From assembly GCF_005221325.1 (NCBI RefSeq), contig NZ_CP039890.1, forward strand, positions 248,001-312,000: 64,000 nucleotides of DNA. Reading direction: 5' to 3'. This document shows, piece after piece, positions 34,184 to 44,660 of this stretch. This stretch comes from Agrobacterium tumefaciens. Its GTDB lineage: Bacteria > Pseudomonadota > Alphaproteobacteria > Rhizobiales > Rhizobiaceae. The notes under the pieces are model-generated. The model searched no databases, had not been told where the DNA came from, and saw only the letters and a program-made list of their open reading frames with translations. The position numbers and the translations under genes are program-made. Every line of letters begins with the position of its first letter. Within the stretch, counting starts at the first letter, position 1.

Positions 34184-35479
34184 CTATGTGTTGAATGCCA
34201 TGACAACGGGCAAGCCGAAGAGCCTTGCCCAGGCCGAGACGCTCGCTTTCTGGATGGCAACGATCGAGGTGTTTTCCGTCCACCAGCCGTTGCCAACGGC
34301 GACGATGACTTCTGGCGCATGCAGCATCGATTGCAGGACCGGCCAGACAATGAGCTGCTCGTAGCAGATCAGCGGCGCGATCCTGACCCCATCGACCTCA
34401 ACCACCGGATTGCCGAAGAAGTCGGCTTTCGCGCCACCGCCCTGCCCGGTCCATCGCAACCACGGCTGCCACATCGAACCCGGGACCGGCATGCGCTCGC
34501 GATAAAGAACCTTTGCTGCGTCGGCCGAAATCGCGACCATGACATTGTCATAGCCCCGTGAGTCGATGACGGCGGCACCTGCGATGACGATGAGGTTCGA
34601 GCCACGAAGACCTTCGTGCCAGACGCGTTCCACCGTCGGCGTCCAGAAACCGAGCGTGCTCTCCGGCAGCACCACAACATGCGCGTCCGGGCGCTCGGCA
34701 ATTGAGCGACGCACCGTCAGGATCAGGTCACGGTGGTACAGAAGCGATTCATCGCGACCGAGTTTTTGTCCCACCTGAAGGTCGACGCCCCTCCACGCAT
34801 CAGGTAGTTTCGGTTCCGTCCACGTCGCGGCGGACCAAAGCCAGAATCCCGCAAGGATGATGGCTGCGGCCGGCCAAAGCCTCGTCGCCATGATGAGCAG
34901 GCCGGTCGCCATCGCGCACAGTCCCCACCATCCCCAGCCGGGAAGCAGCACTCCCGCAGCCGTCAGGGGATGCGCCCAACCGGTGATGCCGAATGGCGGC
35001 AGCGCCGTAATCACTATTACAATGAGATAGCGTAGCGCCCTCGCCGCATCCGTTCCTTTTCTCTCGGAAGCGTTTTTGCCCCGAGGTTTCGTCCAAAACA
35101 CCGCGTGGACAGCGACGAAGGATGCGGAAGCCACTACCCAGAGCAAAAGCCCCGGCCAGAGATCGGCGCTATAGAAGTTGGCCACGCCCCGCGGCAAACC
35201 GCGGGAGGCCGCCAGGAAATATCCTGCTGCCACAAGTGCTGCGATCGAGCGTGACGGCGCGATCGCCCAGATCAAAGGAAAGAACATGGCGAGCGGAAGG
35301 AGAAGCACCTCGCCGCTCCAGCCGACCCACCCGCAGGCAATGGCCGTGATGATCAGCAGGATGGATTTCCAGCGATCAGTCGGATGATTGTCACCGCGAT
35401 CAGGGATCGAAGGTGAGGGCCGGCCGCGCCAGGCCGAGAAGACCGGAATCCGGAACCGGACCAAAATATCGACTATCAT
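34184..35479 (-). CDS. traB: conjugal transfer protein TraB (CN-hydrolase/Lnt-like)
   Basis: About 431 aa from ATG 35479, which overlaps the end of traF by 80 bp; a later non-ATG start nearer 35400 is possible. The first roughly 200 residues are membrane-spanning ([20 protein letters not shown], then several helices). The C-terminal part is a nitrilase-like domain with the catalytic Glu in [11 protein letters not shown] and Cys in [12 protein letters not shown]. The usual Lys region reads [12 protein letters not shown], with Arg at the Lys position. It resembles apolipoprotein N-acyltransferase. Its role in conjugation is only partly understood. Confidence 0.88.
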   Translation of the reverse strand: MIVDILVRFRIPVFSAWRGRPSPSIPDRGDNHPTDRWKSILLIITAIACGWVGWSGEVLLLPLAMFFPLIWAIAPSRSIAALVAAGYFLAASRGLPRGVANFYSADLWPGLLLWVVASASFVAVHAVFWTKPRGKNASERKGTDAARALRYLIVIVITALPPFGITGWAHPLTAAGVLLPGWGWWGLCAMATGLLIMATRLWPAAAIILAGFWLWSAATWTEPKLPDAWRGVDLQVGQKLGRDESLLYHRDLILTVRRSIAERPDAHVVVLPESTLGFWTPTVERVWHEGLRGSNLIVIAGAAVIDSRGYDNVMVAISADAAKVLYRERMPVPGSMWQPWLRWTGQGGGAKADFFGNPVVEVDGVRIAPLICYEQLIVWPVLQSMLHAPEVIVAVGNGWWTENTSIVAIQKASVSAWARLFGLPVVMAFNT

Positions 35480-35930
35480 AGGAGCTCGCAAAAGGTGAGT
35501 GAAGGAACAGATGATGCGGCGGTACGACGCCGCCGAGATCTGGGGTGATCGCCCTGCCCTCGCCGTCCCTGCCCCATACAGACGATGCCGGAACCAGGCG
35601 ACCATCGATGAACACGTGATCGGTGATGTCGACACGCTGTCCGGGAAGTGCGGCGACCGACTTTATCAGCGGCGCAAAACCGCCGGGGCAAAGCCCCTGC
35701 CGCAGATATCCGCGCCGCCACGCCTCGCCAAAGACGGCTGTCATCGGCGGGCATAAAAACACCAGATCGCCGACGGCGACCGGACGCTGAAGCATTTCGA
35801 TTCGCCAGAGGCCGAGCGGCTCGCTTGGGGTTAGGTTCAGCCGATAGCCACCTGTGAGCGCAGTCGCCGCCAGCGCGGACATGACGGCGGCGGCACCCGT
35901 CAGAAACAGGAGAACTCGCCTATGCCTCAT
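35400..35930 (-). CDS. traF: TraF, conjugal peptidase of the S26 family
   Basis: 176 aa inner-membrane protease. In IncP plasmids TraF processes and cyclises the pilin. It has a single N-terminal transmembrane segment ([20 protein letters not shown]), the nucleophile Ser in [11 protein letters not shown], and the general-base Lys in [12 protein letters not shown]. The C-terminal [17 protein letters not shown] is the conserved substrate-groove region. The start overlaps the traA stop by 4 bases (ATGA), so the two are translationally coupled. Confidence 0.93.
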   Translation of the reverse strand: MRHRRVLLFLTGAAAVMSALAATALTGGYRLNLTPSEPLGLWRIEMLQRPVAVGDLVFLCPPMTAVFGEAWRRGYLRQGLCPGGFAPLIKSVAALPGQRVDITDHVFIDGRLVPASSVWGRDGEGRAITPDLGGVVPPHHLFLHSPFASSYDSRYFGPVPDSGLLGLARPALTFDP

Positions 35931-38900
35931 TGCTTCAGCACCGGCGTCTGGCGCTGGGTGAGGCGCTGTTCCTCGGCAACCTTTAGTGATCGGACAGTAC
36001 GCTCGTGGGCCGCTAGCTGTTGCGCCGTGCGCATGACCGGCCAGGCCTGTTTGAGCTGTTCCTTCTGCTCCGACTTCATACCCTCGGAAAGCTGTTCGTA
36101 TAGCTTTCCCGACGGCTCGCGCGCGGCGTTGCTCGACAGCGTCCGCTCCCCAAACCGCTGGGTGACCGCCTGATTGAACCCGTCAATCTCGAGCTTGGTT
36201 TCGCGGTTTCTGAGCGCGTAGGCCATCGCCGCCGGCAGGTCGTTACGGTCAATGGCGTCACGGACCCGCTCTAGCACCACGCGCGCTGCCGGCGACAGTG
36301 CGGGAATGTCGATCGAAACGCGCTGACGCAAGGCCTGCTCGTCCGTTTGCAGCCTCTGATTGACCGTCTCACGCATCCGAAGATAGTGCGCGAGATCCCG
36401 CTTCAGGGCCGGAACATTGACCTCTGCGACACGACGCGCCTCCCGCTCCGACCTGGTGGCGAGAATGCCGGTCTTGCCGTTCAGGGGGCCGATCGAAGCC
36501 GGCTCTATCTCGAGTTTCCGGAGAACCTGTTTCGCCATCTCCTTGTCCGCGAGAACCGCGTCGAGGTTCATCGCGCGGAAGGCAGTTTCGGGATCAGCGA
36601 AGACGTAAGCGAAGCGCGCCGAGACCTCCTCCCATTGCCGTTTCAGCGCGGGATCGGCGCCAAGCTTGTCACCGACCGTGTCGGCAACAGAGCCTGAGAA
36701 TGTCCTGATGCCTGCGACCATGGGTGCGGCCTCCTTCATCGTTTGAGTGTCAGGGATTCGGGTGAAGCCGAGGCGCGCCGCAAAGGCATCAAGACGCCGA
36801 CCGAGATCGACAAGTTTCGCTTTCTGGCGTAGCGTCCAGTCGACCCGGTCGCGTACCAGCGTGCGTGCGACCTGGACGATGTGCAGGCCACGAGCCTCGG
36901 AGAAGCGCAGCGCCTCGCGATAGAGTTGGCCGCGCTCGTAATCGAGCGTCGTCTCCTTGGCATTCTTTCGGGATAGAACCTTGGCCAGGCCACCATTGAA
37001 GGAGAAAGACCTCGTCCCGTAGTAAAGCTGCAGATCCTCGCGATGGCGGGTCATTGCCACATAGGTCAGATGACGATCCAGAGACAGCGAGGCGAGTACC
37101 TTCACGCGATCAACCGTCGCGCCCTGGCTCTTATGGATCGTCGTGGCATAGCCGTGATCGAGATTGTTGTAGAACCGCTGTTCAACGATCACCTGGCGCT
37201 GCTGATCCCCCTCGCCGACCACGGCCACGATGCGGTTCGGTTGAGCCTCAACGACATGGCCGATCATGCCATTCTTGAGCCAAAGCGATCCTTCGTTCTT
37301 CAGGAACACGATCTGGTCGCCAGTATCGAAACGGCGTTCGCCGTCGGCCGTCTTGAAGACGTGGCCCACGCCGACGATACCGCGTTCGACCAGCTTCTCG
37401 CGGGCCATGACATTGAGCATCCGGACGTCGCGGCGCAGATGGGCGAGGATTAGCGCCGCTTTCGTCTGATCGTAATCGCGGTTCCAATCGCCGATAAGAT
37501 TTGCAATGGCGTCGGACTTCAGTCGCGAGCCGAGCACCCTGCCCTGGCCCTGATATGCGACGAGCGCCCTCTCGACATTACCGCGCGCCAGATCGAGTGA
37601 TGCCTTCCGCATCCAGTCCTCGCGCTGACGATAGATAGTGTCGAGTTCGGCGTAGCCAATGCGATCGACAATGGCGCGGAAAGCGGCCCCCGCCTCGATC
37701 GGCTGAAGCTGCTCGGGATCACCAACCAACACGATCTTGGCGCCGGCCCGAACCACGGCATCGACGAACCCGGCCATCTGTTTCGACGCGACCATGCCGG
37801 CCTCGTCCATGACGAAGATCGTCCTGTCGTCCAGAACGTCTCGGCCGCGGTTCCAGCGCAGCTCCCATGACGCAAGCGTCCGGCTCACGATGCCGGCTTC
37901 TTTTTCCAGACCCTCAGCCGCCTTGCCCGCAAGCGCACCACCGACAACACGATATCCGGTCAATTCCCAGGCCTCACGGGCCACCTTCATCATCGTAGTC
38001 TTACCAGCCCCGGCGCGCCCGACAACGGCGGCGATACGGGCAGGTCCTGCAACGCGCTCGATCGCAACTTTCTGCTCGTCGGACAACCGCTCATGCCGCC
38101 GGAACGCGGCGTCAAGAGCGGACTGGAAAACGCCCCTTCCCTCCCGGTTCAACAGCCACATCGCCTGCCGCGCCATCGTCGCTTCCAGCCGGATCATCGC
38201 TCGCGTCGAATATCGCGCCGGCAGCTTGTCGCCGGTGGTAAAGTCGATCGTGTCGCGCTGCAGCCGCAACACATGCGGGTTCAGGATGATCTTCAGCATC
38301 AATTGCTGGAAGACTGCGGGATCGTAGACATAGCGATGCAGCACCTTGGCGATATCGCGTTCGTCGAACACGCTCTTTTCCCGCATGATCAGGTCGAGCA
38401 CGATGGCAGGATTGCGCATGATCCGGCGGGTGTTTTCCGAGCGTCGCTGCTCGTTCAGCTCGATCCGTTCCAACTCCGGGCGAACACCGTGGCTTTCCGC
38501 CTTGCGCTCGATCGCCTTGGCTCCGACTCCGAGATGGAGGGTAGCCTGCAGATCGATGCCCTGCTTCTCGTAGGAGCGCCCATCGATGCGAAGATCGATG
38601 CCGCCGAGTGCCAGATGATGGTTCAGCCGCTCGAACCATCCATCCCGCAGCAGGTTGAAGTCATCAGTCGATCCGGCCCAGAGCTCGTAAAGGATTTTGC
38701 CGGACTTCGTGCGCACCGGCTGACCATCCTCACCGATGACAGCGACCTTCTTCGACCCGAAGCCGTCCTCGGTGAGTGGCCGTAAAGTGGTCATCAGGTG
38801 AACGTGCGGATTGCCGGGATTGTCGTGATAAACCCAGTCGGCGACCATACCTTTTGAGAGGATGTGTTTCTCGACGAAATCCCGCACCAGGGTAATGTTT

Positions 38901-39229
38901 TGTTCAGCAGACAGTTCCAGCGGCAGGGCGATGGTCAGATCACGGGCAAGCTGCGCATCGGCTCGTTTCTCGAAAGCTTCAACCTTGTTCCAGAAGGCCT
39001 CGACAGCGCCGGAAACAGAGCGATCGGAAACGAGGCTGCGCACCCATTTCGGGGCATCGTCCGAGAGAAGAAACTCCTCATGAAGGAGTCCCTGCTTGCG
39101 GGTGTAGTCGATGGTGCGGGCCTCACGCTCGTATTCCATCTTCGCGCAGTGCCGATAGGCTGCAGACAGCACGACACTGCGACCCGAGCCGCGGCTGACG
39201 ATGCTGGCTGAGAAATGGGCGATGGCCAC
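35927..39229 (-). CDS. traA: TraA conjugative relaxase-helicase
   Basis: 1100 aa, GTG start. The N-terminal MobA/MobL relaxase domain (residues about 1-230) has a candidate nicking Tyr25 (SAAYRH) and the metal triad His135, His142, His144 ([13 protein letters not shown]). The helicase domain has Walker [10 protein letters not shown] at 404-412, DE in FVMDEAGM, and the RecD/TraI-type motifs [15 protein letters not shown] and [15 protein letters not shown]. It nicks oriT (39309-39340, about 80 bp upstream) and unwinds the transferred strand. First gene of traAFBH. Full length for Ti-type TraA and apparently intact. Confidence 0.96.
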   Translation of the reverse strand: MAIAHFSASIVSRGSGRSVVLSAAYRHCAKMEYEREARTIDYTRKQGLLHEEFLLSDDAPKWVRSLVSDRSVSGAVEAFWNKVEAFEKRADAQLARDLTIALPLELSAEQNITLVRDFVEKHILSKGMVADWVYHDNPGNPHVHLMTTLRPLTEDGFGSKKVAVIGEDGQPVRTKSGKILYELWAGSTDDFNLLRDGWFERLNHHLALGGIDLRIDGRSYEKQGIDLQATLHLGVGAKAIERKAESHGVRPELERIELNEQRRSENTRRIMRNPAIVLDLIMREKSVFDERDIAKVLHRYVYDPAVFQQLMLKIILNPHVLRLQRDTIDFTTGDKLPARYSTRAMIRLEATMARQAMWLLNREGRGVFQSALDAAFRRHERLSDEQKVAIERVAGPARIAAVVGRAGAGKTTMMKVAREAWELTGYRVVGGALAGKAAEGLEKEAGIVSRTLASWELRWNRGRDVLDDRTIFVMDEAGMVASKQMAGFVDAVVRAGAKIVLVGDPEQLQPIEAGAAFRAIVDRIGYAELDTIYRQREDWMRKASLDLARGNVERALVAYQGQGRVLGSRLKSDAIANLIGDWNRDYDQTKAALILAHLRRDVRMLNVMAREKLVERGIVGVGHVFKTADGERRFDTGDQIVFLKNEGSLWLKNGMIGHVVEAQPNRIVAVVGEGDQQRQVIVEQRFYNNLDHGYATTIHKSQGATVDRVKVLASLSLDRHLTYVAMTRHREDLQLYYGTRSFSFNGGLAKVLSRKNAKETTLDYERGQLYREALRFSEARGLHIVQVARTLVRDRVDWTLRQKAKLVDLGRRLDAFAARLGFTRIPDTQTMKEAAPMVAGIRTFSGSVADTVGDKLGADPALKRQWEEVSARFAYVFADPETAFRAMNLDAVLADKEMAKQVLRKLEIEPASIGPLNGKTGILATRSEREARRVAEVNVPALKRDLAHYLRMRETVNQRLQTDEQALRQRVSIDIPALSPAARVVLERVRDAIDRNDLPAAMAYALRNRETKLEIDGFNQAVTQRFGERTLSSNAAREPSGKLYEQLSEGMKSEQKEQLKQAWPVMRTAQQLAAHERTVRSLKVAEEQRLTQRQTPVLKQ

Positions 39230-39308
39230 GGCGAAGAGCGCTCCCGGTTAGAATCAAGTTCGTCGGGAGTGGCGGCAAAGCTCGGACCCACCGGGCCGAG
39301 AAGCAACG

Positions 39309-39340
39309 CGTCGCATCGCGACGTATAATTGCGCCCTTGG
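39309..39340. other. oriT: oriT, Ti/RSF1010-type nic region
   Basis: An inverted repeat CGTCGC-ATC-GCGACG (39309-39323) runs into the nick-region sequence ACGTATAATTGCGCCCTTGG (39321-39340). This matches the Ti-plasmid oriT core and shares ATAA-TGCGCCCT with RSF1010 nic. It sits between divergent traA and traC, as in Ti plasmids. Cleavage just before CCCT is inferred from RSF1010. Confidence 0.88.
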
Positions 39341-39391
39341 AACCGCTCCTTCGGAACGGCGGGATCATTCACAAAGGCATCGCCCTTGGCG

Positions 39392-39409
39392 ATCTGCAGA
39401 TCTGCAGAT
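39392..39409. promoter_or_regulatory. tra box (perfect 18-bp palindrome)
   Basis: ATCTGCAGATCTGCAGAT, fully symmetric, with the GCAGATCTGC core of TraR sites. Located between oriT and traC, 73 bp before traC and 163 bp before traA, so it can activate both operons. Confidence 0.82.
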
Positions 39410-39481
39410 GTCATTTTCAGAGCATCCGGAAGAGTCTGGGCGTCGCAAGTGCAACGCCCGGACTTTAAAGGAGCGACCGGA

Positions 39482-39778
39482 ATGAAGAAGCCATCATCGA
39501 GGATCAGGGAAGAAATCGCCAGATTGCAGGACCAGCTGAAGCAGGCCGAGACCCGCGAGGCCGAGCGTATTGGTCGCATCGCGCTGAAAGCCGGCCTCGG
39601 GGATATCGAGATTGACGAGGCAGAGCTTCAGGCTGCCTTCGAGGACGTCGCCAAACAGTTTCGCGGAGGCAAAGGTATTGCGACCGGGAGAAAGAATGCC
39701 GGCGAGAGCAGAAGCGGCGGTGAGTCGTCCACGGCGCAGTCGCCTGGCGCGGATTCGGGCGGGGCTGGTGAGGCTTGA
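39482..39778 (+). CDS. traC: TraC, relaxosome accessory protein
   Basis: 98 aa, start ATG 39482 after AAGGAGCG. The N-terminal coiled-coil-like segment ([20 protein letters not shown]) is followed by [20 protein letters not shown], conserved in MobC-like TraC proteins. The tail is Gly/Ser-rich and disordered (residues about 70-98). In Ti plasmids it helps TraA process oriT. It is followed after 4 bp by traD. Confidence 0.92.
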   Translation: MKKPSSRIREEIARLQDQLKQAETREAERIGRIALKAGLGDIEIDEAELQAAFEDVAKQFRGGKGIATGRKNAGESRSGGESSTAQSPGADSGGAGEA

Positions 39779-39782
39779 GCGG

Positions 39783-39998
39783 ATGGCGAAAGCAATGACA
39801 TCGGATGCGCGCAAAAAGGATACGCGCGAAAAAATCGAGCTCGGCGGCCTGATCGTCAAGGCCGGGCTGCGCTACGAGAAGCGCGCGCTGTTGCTCGGCC
39901 TGCTGATCGACGCGAACCGCCGCATCAAAGGTGACGATATGGAACGCGCACGTCTGACCACGATTGGCGTGGAGGCATTCGGTCATGACGGCGAATAG
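39783..39998 (+). CDS. traD: TraD, small conjugal transfer protein
   Basis: 71 aa, the usual length for Ti-type TraD. It contains [20 protein letters not shown] and [13 protein letters not shown], typical of the family. It lies between traC and traG. Its stop codon falls 14 bp inside traG, which implies coupled translation. The exact role is unknown, but it is always linked to the coupling protein. Confidence 0.92.
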   Translation: MAKAMTSDARKKDTREKIELGGLIVKAGLRYEKRALLLGLLIDANRRIKGDDMERARLTTIGVEAFGHDGE

Positions 39999-41910
39999 GA
40001 CACTGCTGGCTGTCCTGCCGGCGATCATCATGCTTGTGACGATGGTTCTAACTTCAGGCCTAGAGCATCGGCTGGCGGCACTTGGAACATCCCCGCAGGC
40101 GAAGTTGATGCTCGGGCGGGCCGGCCTTGCATTACCCTACATTGCGGCAGCCGCGATCGGCGTCATCGCGCTGTTCGCCGTCAACGGTTCCGCGAACATC
40201 AAGACGGCCGGCGGGAGCGTGCTTGCGGGAAACGCCGTGACCGGCGCCGTCGCCGTGGTGCGCGAGATTGTCCGACTTGCCGGTATCGCCGGAAACGTGC
40301 CGGCGGGACAGTCCGTTCTCGCCTATTCCGACCCGGCGACGATGGTGGGTGCTGCCGCAGCACTATTCAGCGGTATCTTCGCCTTGCGTATCGCGCTGAA
40401 AGGCAATGCTGCGTTCGTGGCGTCCGGACCGCGCCGCATCGGTGGCAAACGCGCTGTGCATGGCGAGGCCGACTGGATGAAACTGCCCGAAGCCGCAAAA
40501 CTTTTTCCAGAAGCAGGCGGTATCGTTATCGGTGAACGCTATCGCGTCGATCGCGATAGCGTTGCCGCCATGCCGTTCCGGGCCGATGACAAAAAAAGCT
40601 GGGGCGGCGGTGGCAAGGCGTCGCTGCTTTGCTTCGATGGATCGTTTGGCTCGTCGCACGGGATCGTCTTTGCTGGCTCCGGCGGTTTCAAGACGACGTC
40701 AGTGACGATCCCGACCGCGCTCAAATGGGGCGGCGGCGTCGTCGTACTGGATCCGTCAAGCGAGGTCGCGCCGATGGTGATCGAACATCGGCGCACGGCC
40801 GGCCGCAAAGTGATCGTGCTCGATCCAACCGCGTCTGATGTCGGCTTCAATGCGCTCGACTGGATCGGTCGCCATGGCAATACCAAGGAAGAGGATATTG
40901 TTGCCGTCGCCACGTGGATCATGACCGACAGTGCGCGCACCGCGTCCGCCCGCGATGACTTCTTCACGGCCTCGGCGATGCAGCTCCTGACCGCGTTGAT
41001 CGCCGATGTCTGCCTTTCAGGACATACGGACGAAAAAGAGCAAACTTTGCGCCGGGTCCGCGCCAATCTGTCCGAGCCCGAACCCCAGCTTCGGGCACGC
41101 CTAACGAAGATCTATGAGGGGTCAGGGTCCGACTTCGTAAAGGAAAACGTCGCCGTCTTCGTCAACATGACGCCGGAGACATTTTCCGGTGTCTACGCCA
41201 ATGCCGTCAAGGATACGCACTGGCTCTCCTATCCCAACTATGCCAGCCTGGTCTCCGGCGACAGTTTCTCGACCGACGATCTCGCAGACGGCGAGACTGA
41301 CATCTTCATAGCGCTCGATCTGAAAGTGCTGGAAGCCCATCCAGGACTGGCGCGTCTTGTGATCGGTTCGCTGCTGAACGCGATCTATAACCGCAACGGC
41401 GATGTGAAGGGTCGCACCCTCTTCCTGCTCGACGAGGTGGCACGTCTCGGCTACCTGCGCATCCTCGAAACCGCCCGAGACGCGGGCCGCAAATACGGCA
41501 TCACACTGACGATGATCTTCCAGTCGCTCGGCCAGATGCGCGAGGCCTATGGTGGACGTGACGCGACGAGCAAATGGTTCGAATCCGCGTCGTGGATTTC
41601 GTTTGCGGCGATCAACGATCCCGATACTGCGGACTATATTTCCAAGCGTTGTGGCGACACCACAGTGGAGGTCGATCAGACCAACCGTTCGACCGGAATG
41701 AAGGGATCGTCGCGCTCGCGATCAAAGCAGCTCAGCCGCCGCCCGCTGATCCTGCCGCATGAAGTGCTGCGTATGCGCAGCGACGAGCAGATCGTGTTCT
41801 CCTCCGGCAACCCACCGCTACGGTGTGGCCGTGCTATTTGGTTCCGGCGTGACGATATGAAAGCCTGCGTCGGTGAGAATAGGTTTCACAGGGATGAGCA
41901 ATCGATATAA
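39985..41910 (+). CDS. traG: TraG, type IV coupling protein (VirD4-like)
   Basis: 641 aa. It has N-terminal transmembrane helices ([36 protein letters not shown]), Walker [10 protein letters not shown] at residues 230-238, and Walker [11 protein letters not shown]. The TraD/TraG C-terminal domain follows ([40 protein letters not shown]). It links the TraA-DNA complex to the mating channel; the trb channel genes are not in this window. The start ATG 39985 is chosen over 39964 by family alignment and overlap with traD. Confidence 0.95.
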   Translation: MTANRTLLAVLPAIIMLVTMVLTSGLEHRLAALGTSPQAKLMLGRAGLALPYIAAAAIGVIALFAVNGSANIKTAGGSVLAGNAVTGAVAVVREIVRLAGIAGNVPAGQSVLAYSDPATMVGAAAALFSGIFALRIALKGNAAFVASGPRRIGGKRAVHGEADWMKLPEAAKLFPEAGGIVIGERYRVDRDSVAAMPFRADDKKSWGGGGKASLLCFDGSFGSSHGIVFAGSGGFKTTSVTIPTALKWGGGVVVLDPSSEVAPMVIEHRRTAGRKVIVLDPTASDVGFNALDWIGRHGNTKEEDIVAVATWIMTDSARTASARDDFFTASAMQLLTALIADVCLSGHTDEKEQTLRRVRANLSEPEPQLRARLTKIYEGSGSDFVKENVAVFVNMTPETFSGVYANAVKDTHWLSYPNYASLVSGDSFSTDDLADGETDIFIALDLKVLEAHPGLARLVIGSLLNAIYNRNGDVKGRTLFLLDEVARLGYLRILETARDAGRKYGITLTMIFQSLGQMREAYGGRDATSKWFESASWISFAAINDPDTADYISKRCGDTTVEVDQTNRSTGMKGSSRSRSKQLSRRPLILPHEVLRMRSDEQIVFSSGNPPLRCGRAIWFRRDDMKACVGENRFHRDEQSI

Positions 41911-41971
41911 CGTGGCATTGGAAACAATCAGCCCCCTCGACCTCTCAAAAAGTCGAAAGGAACAATAAGGG

Positions 41972-42376
41972 ATGCATTGGAAAAAAGACTGGTACTCTCT
42001 GATGGGGCCGCTGATCATCTGGGCTGCGTTCATGGCCTTCACACCGATCATTGTTGTCGAAGCAATCATTACCCTTGAGGTATTCACACAGAATGCTAAC
42101 TTGACGCTGAGGATCATTGCTTTGATCTGTACGGCCGGGTTCGTACCGTTGGCGACCCTCGCCGAAATTGCGCCACCCTTCGTGACCAGGGAAGAGGTCA
42201 GATGGCGTAACCGCAATACCGAAACCCTTTTCGAAGGCGATGTCGTCTGGGAACATGTGCCATTCCTGCCACCGATATTGAACCGCGTTCGCTCAACGAC
42301 AGGCAAGCGACAGCCAGAAAAAGAAAAGACACCCAGCACGACGCAGGATGTACCACCAACCGTTGCTTCTGTCTGA
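41972..42376 (+). CDS. hypothetical membrane protein downstream of traG
   Basis: 134 aa, two predicted transmembrane helices (LMGPLIIWAAFMAFTPIIVV; LRIIALICTAGFVPLATLA) and a hydrophilic C-terminal tail of about 60 residues rich in Thr, Pro and charge. 61 bp after traG on the same strand, so it may belong to the traCDG transcript. No family recognised. Confidence 0.6.
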   Translation: MHWKKDWYSLMGPLIIWAAFMAFTPIIVVEAIITLEVFTQNANLTLRIIALICTAGFVPLATLAEIAPPFVTREEVRWRNRNTETLFEGDVVWEHVPFLPPILNRVRSTTGKRQPEKEKTPSTTQDVPPTVASV

Positions 42377-42425
42377 ACCATCTCACGGCACTATCCGGTT
42401 CAGACTGGCAGAAGGATAAGTGTCT

Positions 42426-42677
42426 TCAATGGTGTCGATTGAATCTGACAGATGGTCGACCGAAAAGTTCAACAAGTGGAATATCAAGATTCCGACCGGT
42501 ACCGACGACGGCGCTCAATCGCAATTTTACGGAGCCATCGAATATACCAAGATAGTTAGACTCGCTCAGTTCGCAGAGTTTAAGCAGTTCAGTTGTGGTC
42601 ATCCAACGCTCTATCCGCTCCTGCTCCATGACCAGTGCCATGTTCGTCAGGATTTCAGTTTCAAGAATTGTCGTCAC
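42426..42677 (-). CDS. small protein with an XRE-like helix-turn-helix
   Basis: 83 aa. The arrangement ERWMTTTELLKLCELSESNY, then LGIFDGSVKLRLSAVVG and IPLVELFG, resembles a Cro/C1-type helix-turn-helix, though the match is weak. The start could also be a later ATG. It converges on the membrane-protein gene. If real, it is a small plasmid regulator. Confidence 0.45.
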   Translation of the reverse strand: MTTILETEILTNMALVMEQERIERWMTTTELLKLCELSESNYLGIFDGSVKLRLSAVVGTGRNLDIPLVELFGRPSVRFNRHH

Positions 42678-42801
42678 CGCTGCAGGCCTCTATTTTTCAC
42701 CCCCAACTCCTTATCATTATAGGGCTTGCAGCAAACGACGAAAGTCATGCGCTGCTGATCCAACCTGAACAATAGATCAGCCGGCAGAGGGATAGGGATT
42801 T

Positions 42802-42834
42802 GGGGAAAGGGAGGAGGAACCGTCCCCTTTCCCC
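42802..42834. repeat. inverted repeat, 10-bp arms
   Basis: GGGGAAAGGG and CCCTTTCCCC separated by 13 nt. It is part of the 330-bp gene-free stretch 42678-43007, which otherwise holds G-rich low-complexity sequence and the 31-bp palindrome at 42971. Confidence 0.6.
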
Positions 42835-42970
42835 ATGTGTTGGGGTGTTTGAGGGGGCGGGGCGGTGCCTTGCCACTTCATGGGAGTGAGGGTCGAGAGG
42901 GGGCTTGTCCTCTTTCATCAGCCATGTCGGCCGGTCGATCCGGCTGGCATGGCTCGTAGACAAAGGACAA

Positions 42971-43001
42971 GGACGAAAGGTGGTGCCACCACCTTTCGTC
43001 C
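42971..43001. repeat. 31-bp near-perfect palindrome
   Basis: Arms GGACGAAAGGTGGTG and CACCACCTTTCGTCC around a single central base. It lies 7 bp past the stop of the minus-strand gene 43008-43304. It could form a very stable cruciform or hairpin; with no T-run it is not a standard terminator. Confidence 0.75.
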
Positions 43002-43007
43002 TCGACT

Positions 43008-43304
43008 TCAATCGAGGCTACTGTTGAGTTGACGGCTCACGGCGTCGATGCGCCAGCCGGCAATCTCGGTTCGTCGCTGGGCAACCAGAATATCGACCGC
43101 CGTCTCGTTGGCCTCGATAGCACGGATCGCCGCGTCCAGCGCATCCCGTTGACAGAGGTTTTCGACGGGGATGACGTCGCCATCATCGTCGTAGCCCCTG
43201 AGATGTACATTGGCGCGCCCTTGACGCGCCCATGTGCACGCTCGGCTTCTCGAATCAACCGAAACCCTCTTCGCGCTGACGCCAGCATTCCGGGCTGCCG
43301 CCAT
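43008..43304 (-). CDS. hypothetical small protein
   Basis: 98 aa. The C-terminal 65 residues look protein-like (YDDDGDVIPVENLCQRDALD, AIEANETAVDILVAQRRTEI), while the first 30 do not. Upstream, the strong RBS AAAGGAGATTGCC precedes ATG 43332 in another frame, which encodes only 25 codons before a stop at 43255. The two could be one gene broken by a frameshift. No family recognised. Confidence 0.4.
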   Translation of the reverse strand: MAAARNAGVSAKRVSVDSRSRACTWARQGRANVHLRGYDDDGDVIPVENLCQRDALDAAIRAIEANETAVDILVAQRRTEIAGWRIDAVSRQLNSSLD

Positions 43305-43380
43305 GGCTGGATTTGATTTTCCGCTCTGTCATGGCAATCTCCTTTCGTCTTTCTGATGCAAGGGGTCAGGGATCGCATTG

Positions 43381-43457
43381 CGACCGCCGGAGGCGGCGAT
43401 TGGAGGAGCGGATTTGCAGGAGCCGTCGCAGACGGTGGCTGCGATTTGGAGGTGCCG
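43381..43457 (+). repeat. dispersed 77-bp intergenic repeat, copy 1
   Basis: Begins CGACCGCCGGAGGCGGCGAT and ends TTTGGAGGTGCCG. It aligns over its whole length, roughly 80% identical by eye, with 44661-44737. Similarity continues upstream into GGGGTCA. Lies in the non-coding stretch 43333-43702, which otherwise shows nothing. Confidence 0.65.
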
Positions 43458-43702
43458 ACGTCCTTAACGCCGGACTGGCGGGCGCAAAATACAAAGTCAG
43501 AGAGAAGAGAACCGGCCGCGAGAGGATCGTGACCCGAATGGGACGAAACCACTTGCGGGTTCGGTGCGCCTGCTCAAAGAGCCGTGCGGCGAAGCCGCCT
43601 CGCCAATCCCCGTCTGAAACCATCACCACGATGAATCGGTGACACCGGATCGATTCATATAACTCGTTGGACGCTGCTTGCCGGGACAGCGACAATGGGA
43701 AC

Positions 43703-43957
43703 ATGGAAGACAAGGAGACATGCCAGGTTCATCTTCACCGCATCGATGCGGCGCAGAACATGCGGCGCTACTACAGCATTGCGATCCAGCCGACGCTGTT
43801 CGGTGGTGCTTCGGTGATCCGAAACTGGGGCCGGATCGGATCGGGCGGCCAGACGATGATGGAGACCTTCGATCATCCGGACGATGCGGACACAGCACTG
43901 TTCCTTATCGAACGAACGAAGAGACGACGCGGCTATCGGGACGCGAGCAGTGTCTAA
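43703..43957 (+). CDS. WGR-domain protein
   Basis: 84 aa from ATG 43703 (MEDKETCQVHLHRID). It is a single WGR domain: NMRRYYSIAIQPTLFGGASV, then IRNWGRIGSGGQTMMETFDH, with the name motif WGR intact. WGR domains bind DNA ends or nucleic acid in PARPs and MolR-type proteins. Stand-alone copies are common on rhizobial plasmids, where the function is unknown. It lies among plasmid-backbone genes before the HU gene. Confidence 0.85.
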   Translation: MEDKETCQVHLHRIDAAQNMRRYYSIAIQPTLFGGASVIRNWGRIGSGGQTMMETFDHPDDADTALFLIERTKRRRGYRDASSV

Positions 43958-44098
43958 TAACCTGTCTCAATCGGCCGAACTTCTGCATTTCCTGTGGTTT
44001 TCGCGTCAACGCGGGATTTCCTGCCTTTCTGCACCTTTCTTCGCCACATCTTCATTGTCAAAGCTGAAGGCCCGAAAACCGAAAGAGGACCGTACCTT

Positions 44099-44377
44099 AT
44101 GACCACGACCAACGAAATCGCCGACAAGATCGCAGCCGAACAGAATCTGACAAAGGCGCAGGCCAAGACGATCGTCGAGAGCATCTTCAAGCAGATCACC
44201 AACGCGGCGCTTGCTGGCGCAGAAACGTCGATCCCCTCGTTCGGGAAGTTCAAGCTGAAGGACACGCCGGAGCGTGAAGGCCGTAACCCGGCAACAGGCG
44301 CAACGATCAAGATCGCCGCTTCGAAAAAGCTGACGTTCACGCCAGGCAAGGCGGTCAAGGACGCACTGAACGGCTGA
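44099..44377 (+). CDS. HU-family DNA-binding protein
   Basis: 92 aa nucleoid-type histone-like protein. It has the usual layout: N-terminal helices (NEIADKIAAEQNLTKAQAKT), the core SIPSFGKFKLKD, then REGRNPATGATIKIAASKKL in the DNA-binding arm and the C-terminal helix PGKAVKDALNG. Start ATG 44099 fits the family. A plasmid-borne HU could help replication, transposition or oriT bending. Confidence 0.94.
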   Translation: MTTTNEIADKIAAEQNLTKAQAKTIVESIFKQITNAALAGAETSIPSFGKFKLKDTPEREGRNPATGATIKIAASKKLTFTPGKAVKDALNG

Positions 44378-44414
44378 GGCAAGACAGCCACAAGGGACGC
44401 AGAAATAGAGCCCC

Positions 44415-44585
44415 CTAGAAAGGAGGCTCCGCGCTGATGCGCCCGTCCTGCTCGGCCTCGATGGTTGCAAGCTCCGCCTGCACCATCTCTAGCTCCGCCG
44501 CAATCTGGCGGCGCTCGGCCGGATCGCAGGCATTCCCAAGTTCGGCCGGGAGTTCTTCGCGTTGCATTTCGAGAGAAATCGTCAT
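44415..44585 (-). CDS. 56-aa hypothetical protein
   Basis: ATG 44585 to TAG 44415, sequence MTISLEMQREELPAELGNAC, then DPAERRQIAAELEMVQAELA and a short acidic tail ending PPF. Strongly helical and probably coiled coil (AAELEMVQAELATIEAEQ). It converges on the HU gene and has no clear RBS. Composition and codon use look coding. No family recognised. Confidence 0.6.
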   Translation of the reverse strand: MTISLEMQREELPAELGNACDPAERRQIAAELEMVQAELATIEAEQDGRISAEPPF

Positions 44586-44660
44586 CGTCGTCTACTTGAC
44601 GTTTGTGAAAGACGACGCCGCGCGTCATCGCGAAACGGAGGGGTCAAGCAGCGCGGGACG

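Noticed and set aside
42745..43011. 88-codon minus-strand open frame in the G-rich gap after traG
   Set aside because: It runs across both inverted repeats and is low-complexity Pro/Ser/Arg; not protein-like.
44415..44417. Reading the 56-aa gene as a possible toxin or antitoxin
   Set aside because: No partner gene and no known antitoxin fold; only a helical composition supports it, so no function is claimed.
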